From NCBI RefSeq assembly GCF_900110275.1, contig NZ_FODC01000013.1, forward strand, positions 1 to 49,592: 49,592 bases of DNA, given 5' to 3'. Positions within the stretch are counted from its first letter, which is position 1; every line of letters starts with the position of its first letter. Made by a program: the position numbers and the translations under genes. Below the pieces are notes generated by a model. It was not told the origin of the DNA. It did no database searches and was given only the letters and a program-made list of their open reading frames with translations. The stretch is from Duganella sp. CF517 (GTDB lineage: Bacteria; Pseudomonadota; Gammaproteobacteria; Burkholderiales; Burkholderiaceae_D). Below, piece by piece: positions 41,319 to 49,592 of this stretch.

Positions 41319-44300
41319 AGCTGCTGCTGACCAGTGTATTGACGTTGGCGCTGGCGCTGCTCGGCGGCGCCTCCGCCGGCGCGCAAGAGCGCCAGCCGAG
41401 CAACTACACGCAGTTCAAGGGCGAGCCGTTCTTCCTGCTGTCGGACGCCAGTTACGGCAGCGCCGACCAGGCGCGCGTGCGCCTGGAGGTGCCGGGCCGC
41501 GACATGGGACGCATGAACCTCGAAGCGTATTCCGGCGCCGACATCGTGGTCTACCGCGTGCCGGCGCCGATGGAGTTTTTGAAGAAGCAGCGCAACCTGC
41601 ACCGCATCCAGGTGGAGGGCAATTACCAGGGCGAGGGCCTGGCCAACACCCTCAGCTTCCTGTGGGACAGCTGGTGGAAGCAATCGCGCCTGGCCTGGCG
41701 CAAGCTGTTTTCGCCGGAGGCGCGCGTCGCCGTCACCAGCGAACAACCCGGGCTGGCGACCAACGCGGCGATCCGCCGCCCGACCGTGTTCGCCAACCAT
41801 CCCCAGTACAAGCCGATCAAGGGCATGGAGATGGTCGACAGCTTCCGCTATCCGATCTGGCAGGCCAAGCCGATCGAGCCGCCCAAGGGCGTCAAGCTCG
41901 ATGGATCGAGCAGTGAATTCATCGCCACCGGCGCCGGCAACGTGATGATCCCGATCGGCAAGCGCAAGCCCGGCCTGTATCTGATCGAGGCGATCATCGG
42001 CGAGCACCGCGCCACCACCCTGGTGTTCGTGTCCGATACGATGGCCGTCACCAAGGTGTCGTCGAACCAGATGCTGGTGTGGACCGCGCGGCGCGACAAC
42101 GGCGCCGCCGTCGCCGGCGCCAACGTGGCCTGGACCGACGGCACCGGCGTGCTGCAATCGGCGACCACCGGCGCCGACGGCGTGGCCTCGCTGGAGCGCG
42201 GCAGCCCGGAACACACCTATGTGCTGGGCGAGGACCGCGCCGGCGGCGTGTTCGTCTCGGAGAACTTCTACTACGACAGCGAGATCTATAACACCAAGAT
42301 CTACGCCGTCACCGACCGCCCGCTGTACCGGCCGGGCGACGAGGTCAATGTCAAATTCCTGGGGCGCGAATTCAAATCGGCGCGCGAGTCGCAGGCCGCC
42401 GCCGCCGCGCCGCTGGGCCTGACCGTGTTCGACCCGAACGGCACGCCGCTGCTGACGCAGACCTTGCAGCTGTCCGGCGAGACCGGCGCCGAAACGCGCT
42501 TCCGCCTGCCGCCGCAGGCCACCGCCGGCGGCTATGAGCTGCGCTTCAGCTACAAGGACGGCGTCTACGGCGCCGCCTTCCGCGTGGCCGAATATGTCAA
42601 GCCGCACTTCGAGATCAACGTGCAGCCTTCCAAGCCGGAGTTCAAGACCGGCGAGGCGGTCGGCGGCAGCATCGCGCTGCGCTACCCGGACGGCAAGCCT
42701 GTCAAGAACGCCAGGATGACGCTGTCCCTGCGCAGCCAGCAGAACACCATGGTCGACGGCGAGTTGCGCTACAGCGGCTTGTTCCCGGTGGCGCTGAAGA
42801 CCGAGGAGGTGACCAGCGACGGTAGCGGCAACGTCAGTTTCTCGCTGCCGGCGGCCGCCGATCCCTCGCGCTACATCCTGACTGTGCTCGCCACCGACGG
42901 CGCGGCCTACCGCGTGCGCGCCACGCGCGAGCTGATGATCGAGCGTTCCAGCACCACTTATCAGCTCAAACCCGCGCGCCAGTTTTCCGATCCCGGCCAG
43001 TCGGTGCATTTCGACCTGGTGGCCGACGGCGCGGGCGCGGTGCGGCCGGTGCGCTGGGAGATGGTGCAGCTGGAGAAGCAGACCAAGACCGGCGGCGCCT
43101 TCGATCCGGCCGCCAAGGGCTGGGACGTGACGTTCCCCGCGTCGGGCTCCTACCAGCTGTCGCTGCGCGACGAGCGCGGCAACCTGCTGGCCGCCGCCAG
43201 CCACTGGGTGACCGGCGACGGCGTGCAGGCCACGCCGGGCAGCATCGAGATCGTGCTCGATAAGGTGCGCTATCGTCCGGGCGACGTCGCCGAGGCGCTG
43301 ATCACCTTCTCCGATAAGGTCGACCAGGCGCTGCTGACACTGGAACGCGACAAGGTCGAGCAGTACGGCTTGATGTCCGGCGCCGCCGACTGGTACAAGG
43401 CGCAGCGCGTGGCGGGCAATCAGTGGCGCGTGCGCATCCCGGTCAAACAGGAGCATGGACCGAACATGACCTTCTCGGTGGCCTACACCCGCAACGGCGA
43501 TTTCGTGTTCGAGAACGCCGGCCTGCAGGTGATCGAGCCGCGCATCGCGCTGCAGTTCAAGACCGACAAGGAGGTCTACCAGCCGGGCGAGAAGGTCACG
43601 CTGGACGTCAAGGCCAGCCTGGACGGCAAGCCGGTGAGCACCCTGGTGGCGCTGGGCGTGGTCGACGAAATGATCTACGTGCTGCAACCGGAGATCGCGC
43701 CGGAGATCGGCGACTTCTTCTACCACCCGCGCCGCAACAACGTGCGCACCACGGCCAGCCTGTCGTTCATCAGCTACGACATGGCGCAGGCGCGCAGCGG
43801 CGGGGTGCCGGCGCGTCACAACTACAATGAGCGCGGCGTCAAGGTGCTGGAACGGCCGCGCCGCGACAACGTCGATACCGCCTACTGGGCGCCGTCGCTG
43901 AAAACCGACGCCGAGGGCAATGCGCGCGTCAGCTTCACCATGCCGGACGCGCTGACGCGCTGGCGCATCACCGGCCGCGCGATGGATGCGCAGGGCCGCG
44001 TGGGCCAGCGCACCGGCTATCTGCGTTCGGACAAGAGCTTCTACGCCAAGTGGACGGCGCCGGATTGGATGCGCGCCGGCGACGCGCCGCGCGCCTCGGT
44101 CGCGGTGTTCAACCAGACCGGCGCCGCGCAGGCGCTGGAGGTCACCTTGTCGGGCGGCGCCCAGGCCAAGACCGAGAAACTGTCGGCCAAGCCGGGCGTC
44201 AACTACGTCGAGTTTCCGCTGGCGGGCAGCACCGGGACGCTGCGCCTGGAGGTCAAACAAAACGGCAAACTGGTGGACGCGCTGGACACGGGCATGCAAA

Positions 44301-45865
44301 CGCTGCCCGCGGCATGGAGCAGCCCGCGCACGCTCATGCTGCCGCTGGCCGGCGCCGAGACGCCGTTCAAGCTGCCGGCCGACGCCCGCAATATACGCGT
44401 CTCGTTCGCGCAGGGCGCCACCAGCCACTTCGCCCGCATCGCCGACGATCTGATCGAGTATCCGTACGGCTGCGTCGAGCAGACCGCCAGCCGCCTGATT
44501 CCGCTGACATTGGCGCAGCAAAGCCTGGGTCCGGACGCCGGCGCGTTGCGCGAACGCCTGGGCGCCGTGCTTACCGCGCAGCGTCTGCGCCTGGTGTCGA
44601 TGGCCGGTCCGAACGCGGTCTTCGGCTGGTGGGGCAACGCCACCGCCGGCAGCGCGCTGATGACCGGCTACGCCTACTACGCGGACTGGCACGCGGCGCG
44701 CGCGCTGGGCATCTCGCTGCCGCCCGAGCACTGGAACAACCTGCTGGCGGTATACGGCGACAAGGGTTTGAAGGACGCCCTGATCGACCGCGCGTTGGTG
44801 CTGTGGATGGCGCATGAAATGGGCCTGCCGACTAAAACGCTGGCCGCCGGCCTGGTCGACGATGCCGTCGCCAGGCTGGCGCCGCTCGATGGCAAGCCGC
44901 GCCAGCCTGGCGACGGCAGCCTGCTGCTTGGCGCGGCGGACGACCGCGAGGCGCAGGCCATGGCGCTGGGACTGATGTCGGTGGTGGCGAGCCAGAACGG
45001 CGTCGCCTTGCCGCCCGCGCTGCAGCAGCAGGTCGGGGCGGCATGGGCGGTGCTGCGCGCGGCGAAGGCGCCGGTGTCGCAGGCTTTGCTGATGCTTGCC
45101 GGCGAACTGCCGGCGACGCAGGCCGACGCGGTGTTGTCCGGCGTGCGCGCCGAGATGCCGACGTTGGACCGCGCGATGACGCTGGTGTGGGTGCAGAAGA
45201 AGCTGGGCGGCGCATCGTTCGGCAAAGCGCCGGCCGTGGCGCTCGATGGCGCATGGCAGAAACAGGAAAGCCGCAGCGGCCAGCCGGTCTGGCGCTGGGC
45301 CGACGGCAAAGGCGTTCCGGATATGCTGCGGCTGGCGGCGGCATCGGGCGCCGCGCCGGCGGGCACCGTCGCGGTGGTGCAGTACGAAAGCCGCGCCGCC
45401 GAGGCGCAGGCGCTGCCGGTCGCCATCGAACGCCGCATCTTGCGGATGAAGCAGGGCAAGGGCGGCTACACCACGGAGCTGGTCAAACCGGGCGAGGCGC
45501 TCAGCACCGACGAACTGTATCTGGACGAGATCACGCTCAAGGCGGCGCCGGGCGCCAGACATCGCTTTGGTTTGCTGGAGGTGGCGCTGCCGCCCGGCGC
45601 CATGGTCGAACAAAGCACCTGGGGCATGGTCATGGCGGGCGACAAGCCGGAGCCGCTGGAACGCGCGCGCCATACCGAGCGGCGTGACGGCTACGCGGTG
45701 CCGGTCGAGCCGCTGGAAGGCAGTCTCACCGTGCGCCATCTGCTGCGCTTCGCGCAGAAAGGCAGTTATGTGCTGCCGCCGGCGCGTTTCCACCGCATGT
45801 ATCAGCCGGAGCAGAAGGCCTTCGAGGGCGGCGGCAAGACCACTCGCACGCTGAAGGTGGAGTGA
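41315..45865 (+). CDS. yfaS: Bacterial alpha-2-macroglobulin, YfaS-like, with CVEQ thioester motif
   Basis: A 1,516-residue periplasmic protease-trapping protein of the alpha-2-macroglobulin family. It has a signal peptide (MKLLLTSVLTLALALLGGASA, ending before QERQ) and a chain of MG beta domains, including TDRPLYRPGDEVNVKFLGR (MG2) and YVKPHFEINVQ. The MG7/ANL region YWAPSLKTDAEGNARVSFTMPDALTRWRI follows. The thioester region reads YPYGCVEQTASRLIPL with Cys1053 and Gln1056, a CxEQ motif able to form the covalent trap. It is about the length of E. coli YfaS (1,534). It overlaps yfaT (ATGA) and yfaQ (TGATG). Confidence 0.93.
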   Translation: MKLLLTSVLTLALALLGGASAGAQERQPSNYTQFKGEPFFLLSDASYGSADQARVRLEVPGRDMGRMNLEAYSGADIVVYRVPAPMEFLKKQRNLHRIQVEGNYQGEGLANTLSFLWDSWWKQSRLAWRKLFSPEARVAVTSEQPGLATNAAIRRPTVFANHPQYKPIKGMEMVDSFRYPIWQAKPIEPPKGVKLDGSSSEFIATGAGNVMIPIGKRKPGLYLIEAIIGEHRATTLVFVSDTMAVTKVSSNQMLVWTARRDNGAAVAGANVAWTDGTGVLQSATTGADGVASLERGSPEHTYVLGEDRAGGVFVSENFYYDSEIYNTKIYAVTDRPLYRPGDEVNVKFLGREFKSARESQAAAAAPLGLTVFDPNGTPLLTQTLQLSGETGAETRFRLPPQATAGGYELRFSYKDGVYGAAFRVAEYVKPHFEINVQPSKPEFKTGEAVGGSIALRYPDGKPVKNARMTLSLRSQQNTMVDGELRYSGLFPVALKTEEVTSDGSGNVSFSLPAAADPSRYILTVLATDGAAYRVRATRELMIERSSTTYQLKPARQFSDPGQSVHFDLVADGAGAVRPVRWEMVQLEKQTKTGGAFDPAAKGWDVTFPASGSYQLSLRDERGNLLAAASHWVTGDGVQATPGSIEIVLDKVRYRPGDVAEALITFSDKVDQALLTLERDKVEQYGLMSGAADWYKAQRVAGNQWRVRIPVKQEHGPNMTFSVAYTRNGDFVFENAGLQVIEPRIALQFKTDKEVYQPGEKVTLDVKASLDGKPVSTLVALGVVDEMIYVLQPEIAPEIGDFFYHPRRNNVRTTASLSFISYDMAQARSGGVPARHNYNERGVKVLERPRRDNVDTAYWAPSLKTDAEGNARVSFTMPDALTRWRITGRAMDAQGRVGQRTGYLRSDKSFYAKWTAPDWMRAGDAPRASVAVFNQTGAAQALEVTLSGGAQAKTEKLSAKPGVNYVEFPLAGSTGTLRLEVKQNGKLVDALDTGMQTLPAAWSSPRTLMLPLAGAETPFKLPADARNIRVSFAQGATSHFARIADDLIEYPYGCVEQTASRLIPLTLAQQSLGPDAGALRERLGAVLTAQRLRLVSMAGPNAVFGWWGNATAGSALMTGYAYYADWHAARALGISLPPEHWNNLLAVYGDKGLKDALIDRALVLWMAHEMGLPTKTLAAGLVDDAVARLAPLDGKPRQPGDGSLLLGAADDREAQAMALGLMSVVASQNGVALPPALQQQVGAAWAVLRAAKAPVSQALLMLAGELPATQADAVLSGVRAEMPTLDRAMTLVWVQKKLGGASFGKAPAVALDGAWQKQESRSGQPVWRWADGKGVPDMLRLAAASGAAPAGTVAVVQYESRAAEAQALPVAIERRILRMKQGKGGYTTELVKPGEALSTDELYLDEITLKAAPGARHRFGLLEVALPPGAMVEQSTWGMVMAGDKPEPLERARHTERRDGYAVPVEPLEGSLTVRHLLRFAQKGSYVLPPARFHRMYQPEQKAFEGGGKTTRTLKVE

Positions 45866-47580
45866 TGCACGCACGTGCGCTCCCTCGCCGCTGGCGTCGG
45901 GCGACCGCGCTGGCCATCCTGCCGCTGCTGGCGGCGCCGTCATGGGCGGCCTCGCTGGACGTGGCCTGGTGGCGCGACGGCCGGATCGAGGTGAGGCAAT
46001 TGCATCAGGGACGGGCGGCGTCCAAGCCGTTCGACGGCGCCCGGCAAGTGCCGCTGGCGAGCTTGTGGAAGCTGTTCGTCTACGTCTATGCGGATGACAG
46101 CAAGGTGCCGATGCCGGACTACCGCTGTGGCGGACGCGATCCGGACGAAGTCTATTGCTGCGACGCGGGACAGAGCATCGGCCACGACGCCGCGCTGGCA
46201 CAGTCCTGCGGCCCGTTTTTTTCGCCCACGCGCTTGATGATCGAGACGGCGGCATGGCGCCGCTACTGGACCGGGCGCCTTGGCACGCCTCCCGTGGGCG
46301 ACTTCGCCTGGCTGGCCGATCCTGCGCAACTGAAACCGGAGCGGCTGGTGCGCCTCGACAGCCTGCTGCGCGCGCTGGACGCGATCCCGGCCGCCAGCCG
46401 GTCGGATGCCGGGGCGGCGTTGTTGCGCGTGGTGCTCGATGGCCGTGGCGCTGGCTCGGCGCGCTGGTTCGGCAGCCAATTGCGCGTCAAGACCTATTCC
46501 TGGCACGAGTACACGCGTGACGGCGGCAAGGGCGAACGCCTGGGTGGCGCCGCCGGCTGGCTGGCCGACGGCACGCCGGTGTGGTTCGGCGGCGCCGGCG
46601 GCAGCAGCAACGTGTTTCAGCAATGGGCGCCGCGCCTGTCGGCGGCTTTGCCGTCGATGCGGGCGGCCGAAGACAGCGGCTGCGTGGTGGTCGACTATTT
46701 CAAACGCTATCCGGTCCGCAGCGTGCGGGGCGAGCAGGGGCCTGCCAAACCGGGCCCGCTGAATGGGCGCTACCACGTGCAATTCGAAAATGGCCAAAAC
46801 CTGGCGCTGCGCAGCGCCGGCGAAATGACGCTGTCGCAGGACGCCGCCGGGCGTCCGCACTTACGCGGCCGCTTCGGCGTCAACGAATATGTGGCGCGGG
46901 TGCTGGACCGCGAGGCCAGCGCCGACGAGCCGGAGGCCGCGAAGGCGCTGGCGATCGCCGCGCGCAGCTATCTTCGGCAGAACGCGGTGACCGTCGCCGG
47001 GTGCCAGCAGATCACCGACAGCAGCGCGACCCAGCGCGTGAGTCCAAGTCCGGCCACGCCGGCGGCGCTGGCCGTCGCCCGCTGGACCGATCAGCTGATC
47101 GTCGATGGCGTCACCGTGCGCTACCACCGCGACCAGGCATCCGCAGGAACGCTGTCGTGGACCGACGCGGTGCGGCAGTCCAGACAAGGCAAGCATTACG
47201 ACGAACTGCTGGCCGCCGCCTATCCCACCGGGTCGCTCGGCACCGCAGGCAATAGCGGCGTGCGTTGCCAGCGCCTGGGGCAAAACGAAGCATGGCTGGC
47301 GCGCGCGTTGCCGCGCTGGCAGCGCGTGCTGCTCGGTGAAATGGGCTACGAGGCGCCGGCGCAGCCGCCACTGGTGTGCGCGCTTGCCACCGGCGCGCCG
47401 TATTCCGAGCAGTCGCGCAACCGCATCTTTATGCGGCCGCTGGCCACGCGCGAGGACCGCATCACGCTGGCACACGAATACCTGCATCTCGGCTTGCGCG
47501 GTCATCCGCGCGGCCAGGACGAGGAATACGTCGAACGACTGGCCCGCAGGCTGGTCGACCTGAACCTGGAGGCGCTGTGA
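45865..47580 (+). CDS. yfaQ: DUF2300 family protein, YfaQ-like, with SxxK, SpoIID-like and HExxH motifs
   Basis: This 571-residue exported protein has a leader (RRWRRATALAILPLLAAPSWA). Three motifs stand out. SLWK (Ser66-Lys69) after VPLA recalls the SxxK nucleophile of penicillin-binding and beta-lactamase proteins. NEYVARVLDREASADEPEAAKALAIAARSYL (about 339-372) resembles SpoIID/LytB peptidoglycan-lytic proteins. HEYLHLGLRGH (His537, Glu538, His541, His547) is an HExxHxxxxxH zinc-protease pattern. Cysteines are frequent in the first third, which fits a disulphide-bonded periplasmic protein. The family has no established activity; these readings are inferences. Its start overlaps yfaS and its stop overlaps yfaP. 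Confidence 0.82.
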   Translation: MHARALPRRWRRATALAILPLLAAPSWAASLDVAWWRDGRIEVRQLHQGRAASKPFDGARQVPLASLWKLFVYVYADDSKVPMPDYRCGGRDPDEVYCCDAGQSIGHDAALAQSCGPFFSPTRLMIETAAWRRYWTGRLGTPPVGDFAWLADPAQLKPERLVRLDSLLRALDAIPAASRSDAGAALLRVVLDGRGAGSARWFGSQLRVKTYSWHEYTRDGGKGERLGGAAGWLADGTPVWFGGAGGSSNVFQQWAPRLSAALPSMRAAEDSGCVVVDYFKRYPVRSVRGEQGPAKPGPLNGRYHVQFENGQNLALRSAGEMTLSQDAAGRPHLRGRFGVNEYVARVLDREASADEPEAAKALAIAARSYLRQNAVTVAGCQQITDSSATQRVSPSPATPAALAVARWTDQLIVDGVTVRYHRDQASAGTLSWTDAVRQSRQGKHYDELLAAAYPTGSLGTAGNSGVRCQRLGQNEAWLARALPRWQRVLLGEMGYEAPAQPPLVCALATGAPYSEQSRNRIFMRPLATREDRITLAHEYLHLGLRGHPRGQDEEYVERLARRLVDLNLEAL

Positions 47581-48374
47581 ATTACCGTATCTTGTTTGTG
47601 GGCGCCGCGCTGTCGGCATTGGCCGGCCAATGCGCGCAGGCGCAGGACAGGAGCATGACCACGCCGGTGGGCGGCTGGAACCGCGCCGGTTTGACCGACC
47701 GTTCGGAGGAACTGGCGGTCAATTATCCGTATGCGCTGGTCGACCGCGGCGCGCAGCGCGGCCGGCGTATGATTCAGGGCGACCTTGAGAAGGCGGCGGG
47801 TGGACGGTCTGGTTATAAGCTGGCGGTAAACGGCAATCCGACGCCACTCTACACCGATGAAAATGGCCGTTATGCGCGCGCTTATTCGTTCGGCTCGGGC
47901 TCCAACAGCGTCGAGATCCGGTCGCCCGACGGCAAACCGGTCAAGCGTGTGCAGTTCTACGAGGCCGACAAGACCAAGCCGCAGCCAATGATCCGCATCA
48001 TCGCCGGTTGGGACGACAGCCAGGCGGAGGTCGACCTGCATATTGTCACGCCGGATGGCCAGCACGCATTTTGGGCGCGTCCCGCGATGAGCAATGGCGG
48101 CGGCCTGGATGCGGACACCGTCGACGGGCCGGGGCCGGAAAACTTCACAATGACGTCGCCGGTGCGCGGCTTGTACCAGGTCTGGATCAACTACTGGGGC
48201 AACTTCGGCGGCGATGGCTACCACTTCGACGAGAAAACGCGCCAGCGGCCTGTCATCACCAGTCGCATCACGCTGGTATTTAACGAAAACACGCCGCGCG
48301 AGCGGCGCGAGGAGTTCGTCGTCCCTTTGCGAAGCGTCGGAGAGCTCACCCTTGTCAAAACTTTCAGGTATTGA
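47577..48374 (+). CDS. yfaP: DUF2135 family protein, YfaP-like (copy 1)
   Basis: This 265-residue exported protein begins with GTG overlapping the yfaQ stop (GTGA). It has a signal peptide (to QAQ) followed by TTPVGGWNRAGLTDRSEELAVNYP. The DUF2135 core is AGWDDSQAEVDLHIVTPDGQHAFWARP, then ENFTMTSPVRGLYQVWINYW and RITLVFNENTPRERREEFVVPLR. The fold is probably beta-sandwich; DxDLHIxxPxG-type strands often bind metal or carbohydrate. Function is unknown, and the operon suggests an envelope role with the macroglobulin. Confidence 0.85.
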   Translation: MNYRILFVGAALSALAGQCAQAQDRSMTTPVGGWNRAGLTDRSEELAVNYPYALVDRGAQRGRRMIQGDLEKAAGGRSGYKLAVNGNPTPLYTDENGRYARAYSFGSGSNSVEIRSPDGKPVKRVQFYEADKTKPQPMIRIIAGWDDSQAEVDLHIVTPDGQHAFWARPAMSNGGGLDADTVDGPGPENFTMTSPVRGLYQVWINYWGNFGGDGYHFDEKTRQRPVITSRITLVFNENTPRERREEFVVPLRSVGELTLVKTFRY

Positions 48375-48378
48375 ACAC

Positions 48379-49131
48379 ATGAACGCGCGTTGGCTCTCAC
48401 TCTTGTTATTACCAGTTTGGGCGCAGGCCCAGGTCACCATCGATGCGCCCAAGGGCGGTTGGCGCAATTCCGCCGGGGCGCGGGAGGAATATACACAGAC
48501 CGTCAACTATCCCGCTTCGTCCGTCAGTCTGCAGCCCGGCCAGGGCGAGACGGCGCAGATACGCGGCCGGATCGCTGGCGCCGGCAAAGGCAAGCCCGCC
48601 ACGCTGGTGGTCAATGGCGCGGCCATGCCGCTCGAGGTCGCGGAAGATGGCACGTTCGGGCGTCCTTATGGATTCGGCAGCGGCGCCAATAGCGTGGAAG
48701 TGCGTTCGCCGGATGGCAAGAGCCGCGCGCGCACGCAGTTCGTCGACAACAATCCGGGCAAGACCCAGGCGCGGTTGCGTGTCGTACTGTCCTGGGACAG
48801 TGCGGGCACCGATCTCGATCTGCATGTGGTGACGCCGGATGGCGGCCACGCCTGGTACGGCAACCGTGTACTGAAGGATGGCGGGGCGTTGGATGTCGAC
48901 GTGACCACCGGCTACGGCCCGGAAATCTTCTCCAGCGCGGCGCCGCCGAAGGGTAATTATCACGTCTACGTTAATTACTACGGCAGCGGCTCGGACGCGT
49001 CGGCGCTGACCGTGGCCCGTGTCACGCTGATCACCAACGAGGGCACGCCGCGCGAAAAGCAGCAGAGCTTCCAGGTGCCGATGCGCGCCCCGGGCGAACT
49101 GACGTTGGTGAAATCGTTCGTTTTCCCCTAA
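48379..49131 (+). CDS. DUF2135 family protein, YfaP paralogue (copy 2)
   Basis: This 250-residue exported protein begins MNARWLSLLLLPVWAQAQ and matches its neighbour along its whole length: APKGGWRNSAGAREEYTQTVNYP, SWDSAGTDLDLHVVTPDGGHAWYG, and TLITNEGTPREKQQSFQVPMR. The two genes are four bases apart, and equivalent blocks align without large gaps, so this is a tandem duplication that has diverged. As I recall, E. coli has a single yfaP. It is the last gene of the operon and is followed by the rRNA promoters, with no clear terminator between. Confidence 0.83.
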   Translation: MNARWLSLLLLPVWAQAQVTIDAPKGGWRNSAGAREEYTQTVNYPASSVSLQPGQGETAQIRGRIAGAGKGKPATLVVNGAAMPLEVAEDGTFGRPYGFGSGANSVEVRSPDGKSRARTQFVDNNPGKTQARLRVVLSWDSAGTDLDLHVVTPDGGHAWYGNRVLKDGGALDVDVTTGYGPEIFSSAAPPKGNYHVYVNYYGSGSDASALTVARVTLITNEGTPREKQQSFQVPMRAPGELTLVKSFVFP

Positions 49132-49137
49132 TTGCCC

Positions 49138-49166
49138 TTGCGCATCCTCTGCCCCTTTGCTATAGT
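49138..49166 (+). promoter_or_regulatory. Upstream rRNA operon promoter candidate
   Basis: TTGCGC (49138-49143), a 17-base spacer and TATAGT (49161-49166) form a plausible sigma70 promoter just after the yfaP paralogue. Followed by a second, better promoter, it matches the tandem arrangement common at rrn operons. Confidence 0.5.
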
Positions 49167-49234
49167 TCGCCTCCCCGCAAAACGGTGTGCACAAAACAGC
49201 GTGTTGCAGAATGAAGCGGGGGAAAAAGAAGTGG

Positions 49235-49263
49235 TTGACGAGATGTTCGAAACACTTCATAAT
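49235..49263 (+). promoter_or_regulatory. Main rRNA operon promoter candidate
   Basis: TTGACG (49235-49240), a 17-base spacer and CATAAT (49258-49263) read towards 16S. An A-rich tract (GGGGGAAAAAGAA) lies immediately upstream and may act as a weak UP element. The leader to 16S would be about 255 bases. Confidence 0.65.
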
Positions 49264-49527
49264 CTTGCCTCTTCGCTGATGAACACAACGCTTCTTCAGC
49301 AAGCAGTAACAAGCAGTACCGAACAAAGTTCTTTAAAAATTAACAGTCGATAAGTGTGGACGTTTGATGAAAGTGCACGCGGAACTTAGTCCCGCGATAC
49401 TTAAAATATCAAATGTTCACAAGAAGTAATGAAATAGGCGCTACGAAAGTAGTGGCCTGTCAGTATTTTGAGTGAGCGACCTCTTAGCAATAAGAGAGCC
49501 GGTAAAACGGCAAAAGTAACAGAGATT
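49264..49527 (+). other. rRNA leader region
   Basis: The region between the promoter and 16S contains GTTCTTTAAAAATTAACAG near 49328, a boxA-like antitermination element typical of betaproteobacterial rrn leaders. Short complementary segments that could pair with the 16S 3' flank for RNase III processing follow. No protein gene is supported. Confidence 0.65.
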
Positions 49528-49592
49528 AAACTGAAGAGTTTGATCCTGGCTCAGATTGAACGCTGGCGGCATGCCTTACACATGCAAGTCGA
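49528..49592 (+). rRNA. rrs: 16S ribosomal RNA, 5' end (runs off window)
   Basis: From AAACTGAAGAGTTTGATC onwards the sequence is the universal 16S start, continuing with CTGGCTCAGATTGAACGC and GGCGGCATGCCTTACACATG. The GGCATGCCTTACACATGC wording is typical of betaproteobacteria. Only 65 bases are inside the window, too few for placement below class. Confidence 0.97.

Noticed and set aside
41171..46255. A 1,694-codon open frame antisense to yfaS
   Set aside because: It is the mirror of a highly biased GC-rich gene, is rich in Arg/His/Gln/Gly with no domain pattern, and covers genes of certain identity.

Overview
The window comes from a GC-rich betaproteobacterium, most likely Oxalobacteraceae (Massilia, Duganella or Janthinobacterium type). 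The grounds are protein style, the classical dnaA-dnaN-gyrB / rpmH-rnpA-yidD-yidC-mnmE gene order, and a betaproteobacterial 16S rRNA 5' end at the right edge. It covers the replication-origin neighbourhood, with an accessory region on the gyrB side and an envelope-function region on the mnmE side.

Layout. (1) 1-8885: a type VI secretion (T6SS) cargo module. A truncated vgrG points left; tssF, vgrG, a probable membrane-acting effector, its probable immunity protein, a PAAR tip protein and a DUF6708 membrane protein point right. The effector/immunity pair is visibly AT-rich. (2) 9027-13982: a restriction-modification island with an Eco29kI-type GIY-YIG endonuclease, a convergent C5 cytosine methyltransferase, a vsr nicking endonuclease, and the two ends of a GHKL ATPase-Z1 helicase system fused through a 474-bp internally deleted IS21-family element. 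A near-perfect LexA (SOS) box lies inside the divergent promoter region between the methyltransferase and vsr. (3) 14149-23868: the origin core, with gyrB, dnaN and dnaA leftward and rpmH, rnpA, yidD, yidC and mnmE rightward. (4) 23871-30228: repeats, an SMP-30 protein coupled to a diguanylate cyclase, a small zinc protein, an Hpt protein, a CAP-domain lipoprotein, pssA and an aldo-keto reductase. (5) 30352-38948: a long leftward run with radical SAM protein, an Mla/Pqi-type lipid ABC transporter (permease with fused STAS domain, ATPase, MCE protein, lipoprotein), VanZ-like protein, [2Fe-2S] ferredoxin, hydrolase and D-Ala-D-Ala carboxypeptidase. (6) 39067-49131: a tightly overlapped operon with the gene order of E. 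coli yfaA-yfaT-yfaS-yfaQ-yfaP plus a second yfaP, built around a bacterial alpha-2-macroglobulin. (7) 49138-49592: tandem rRNA promoters, leader and the first 65 bases of 16S rRNA.

Most interesting for follow-up are the T6SS effector/immunity pair, the IS21-joined remains of a GHKL-Z1 defence system with an SOS box in its R-M neighbour, and the yfa operon. In that operon the macroglobulin keeps a CxEQ thioester motif, and its partner proteins carry NlpC/P60-like, SxxK, SpoIID-like and HExxHxxxxxH motifs.
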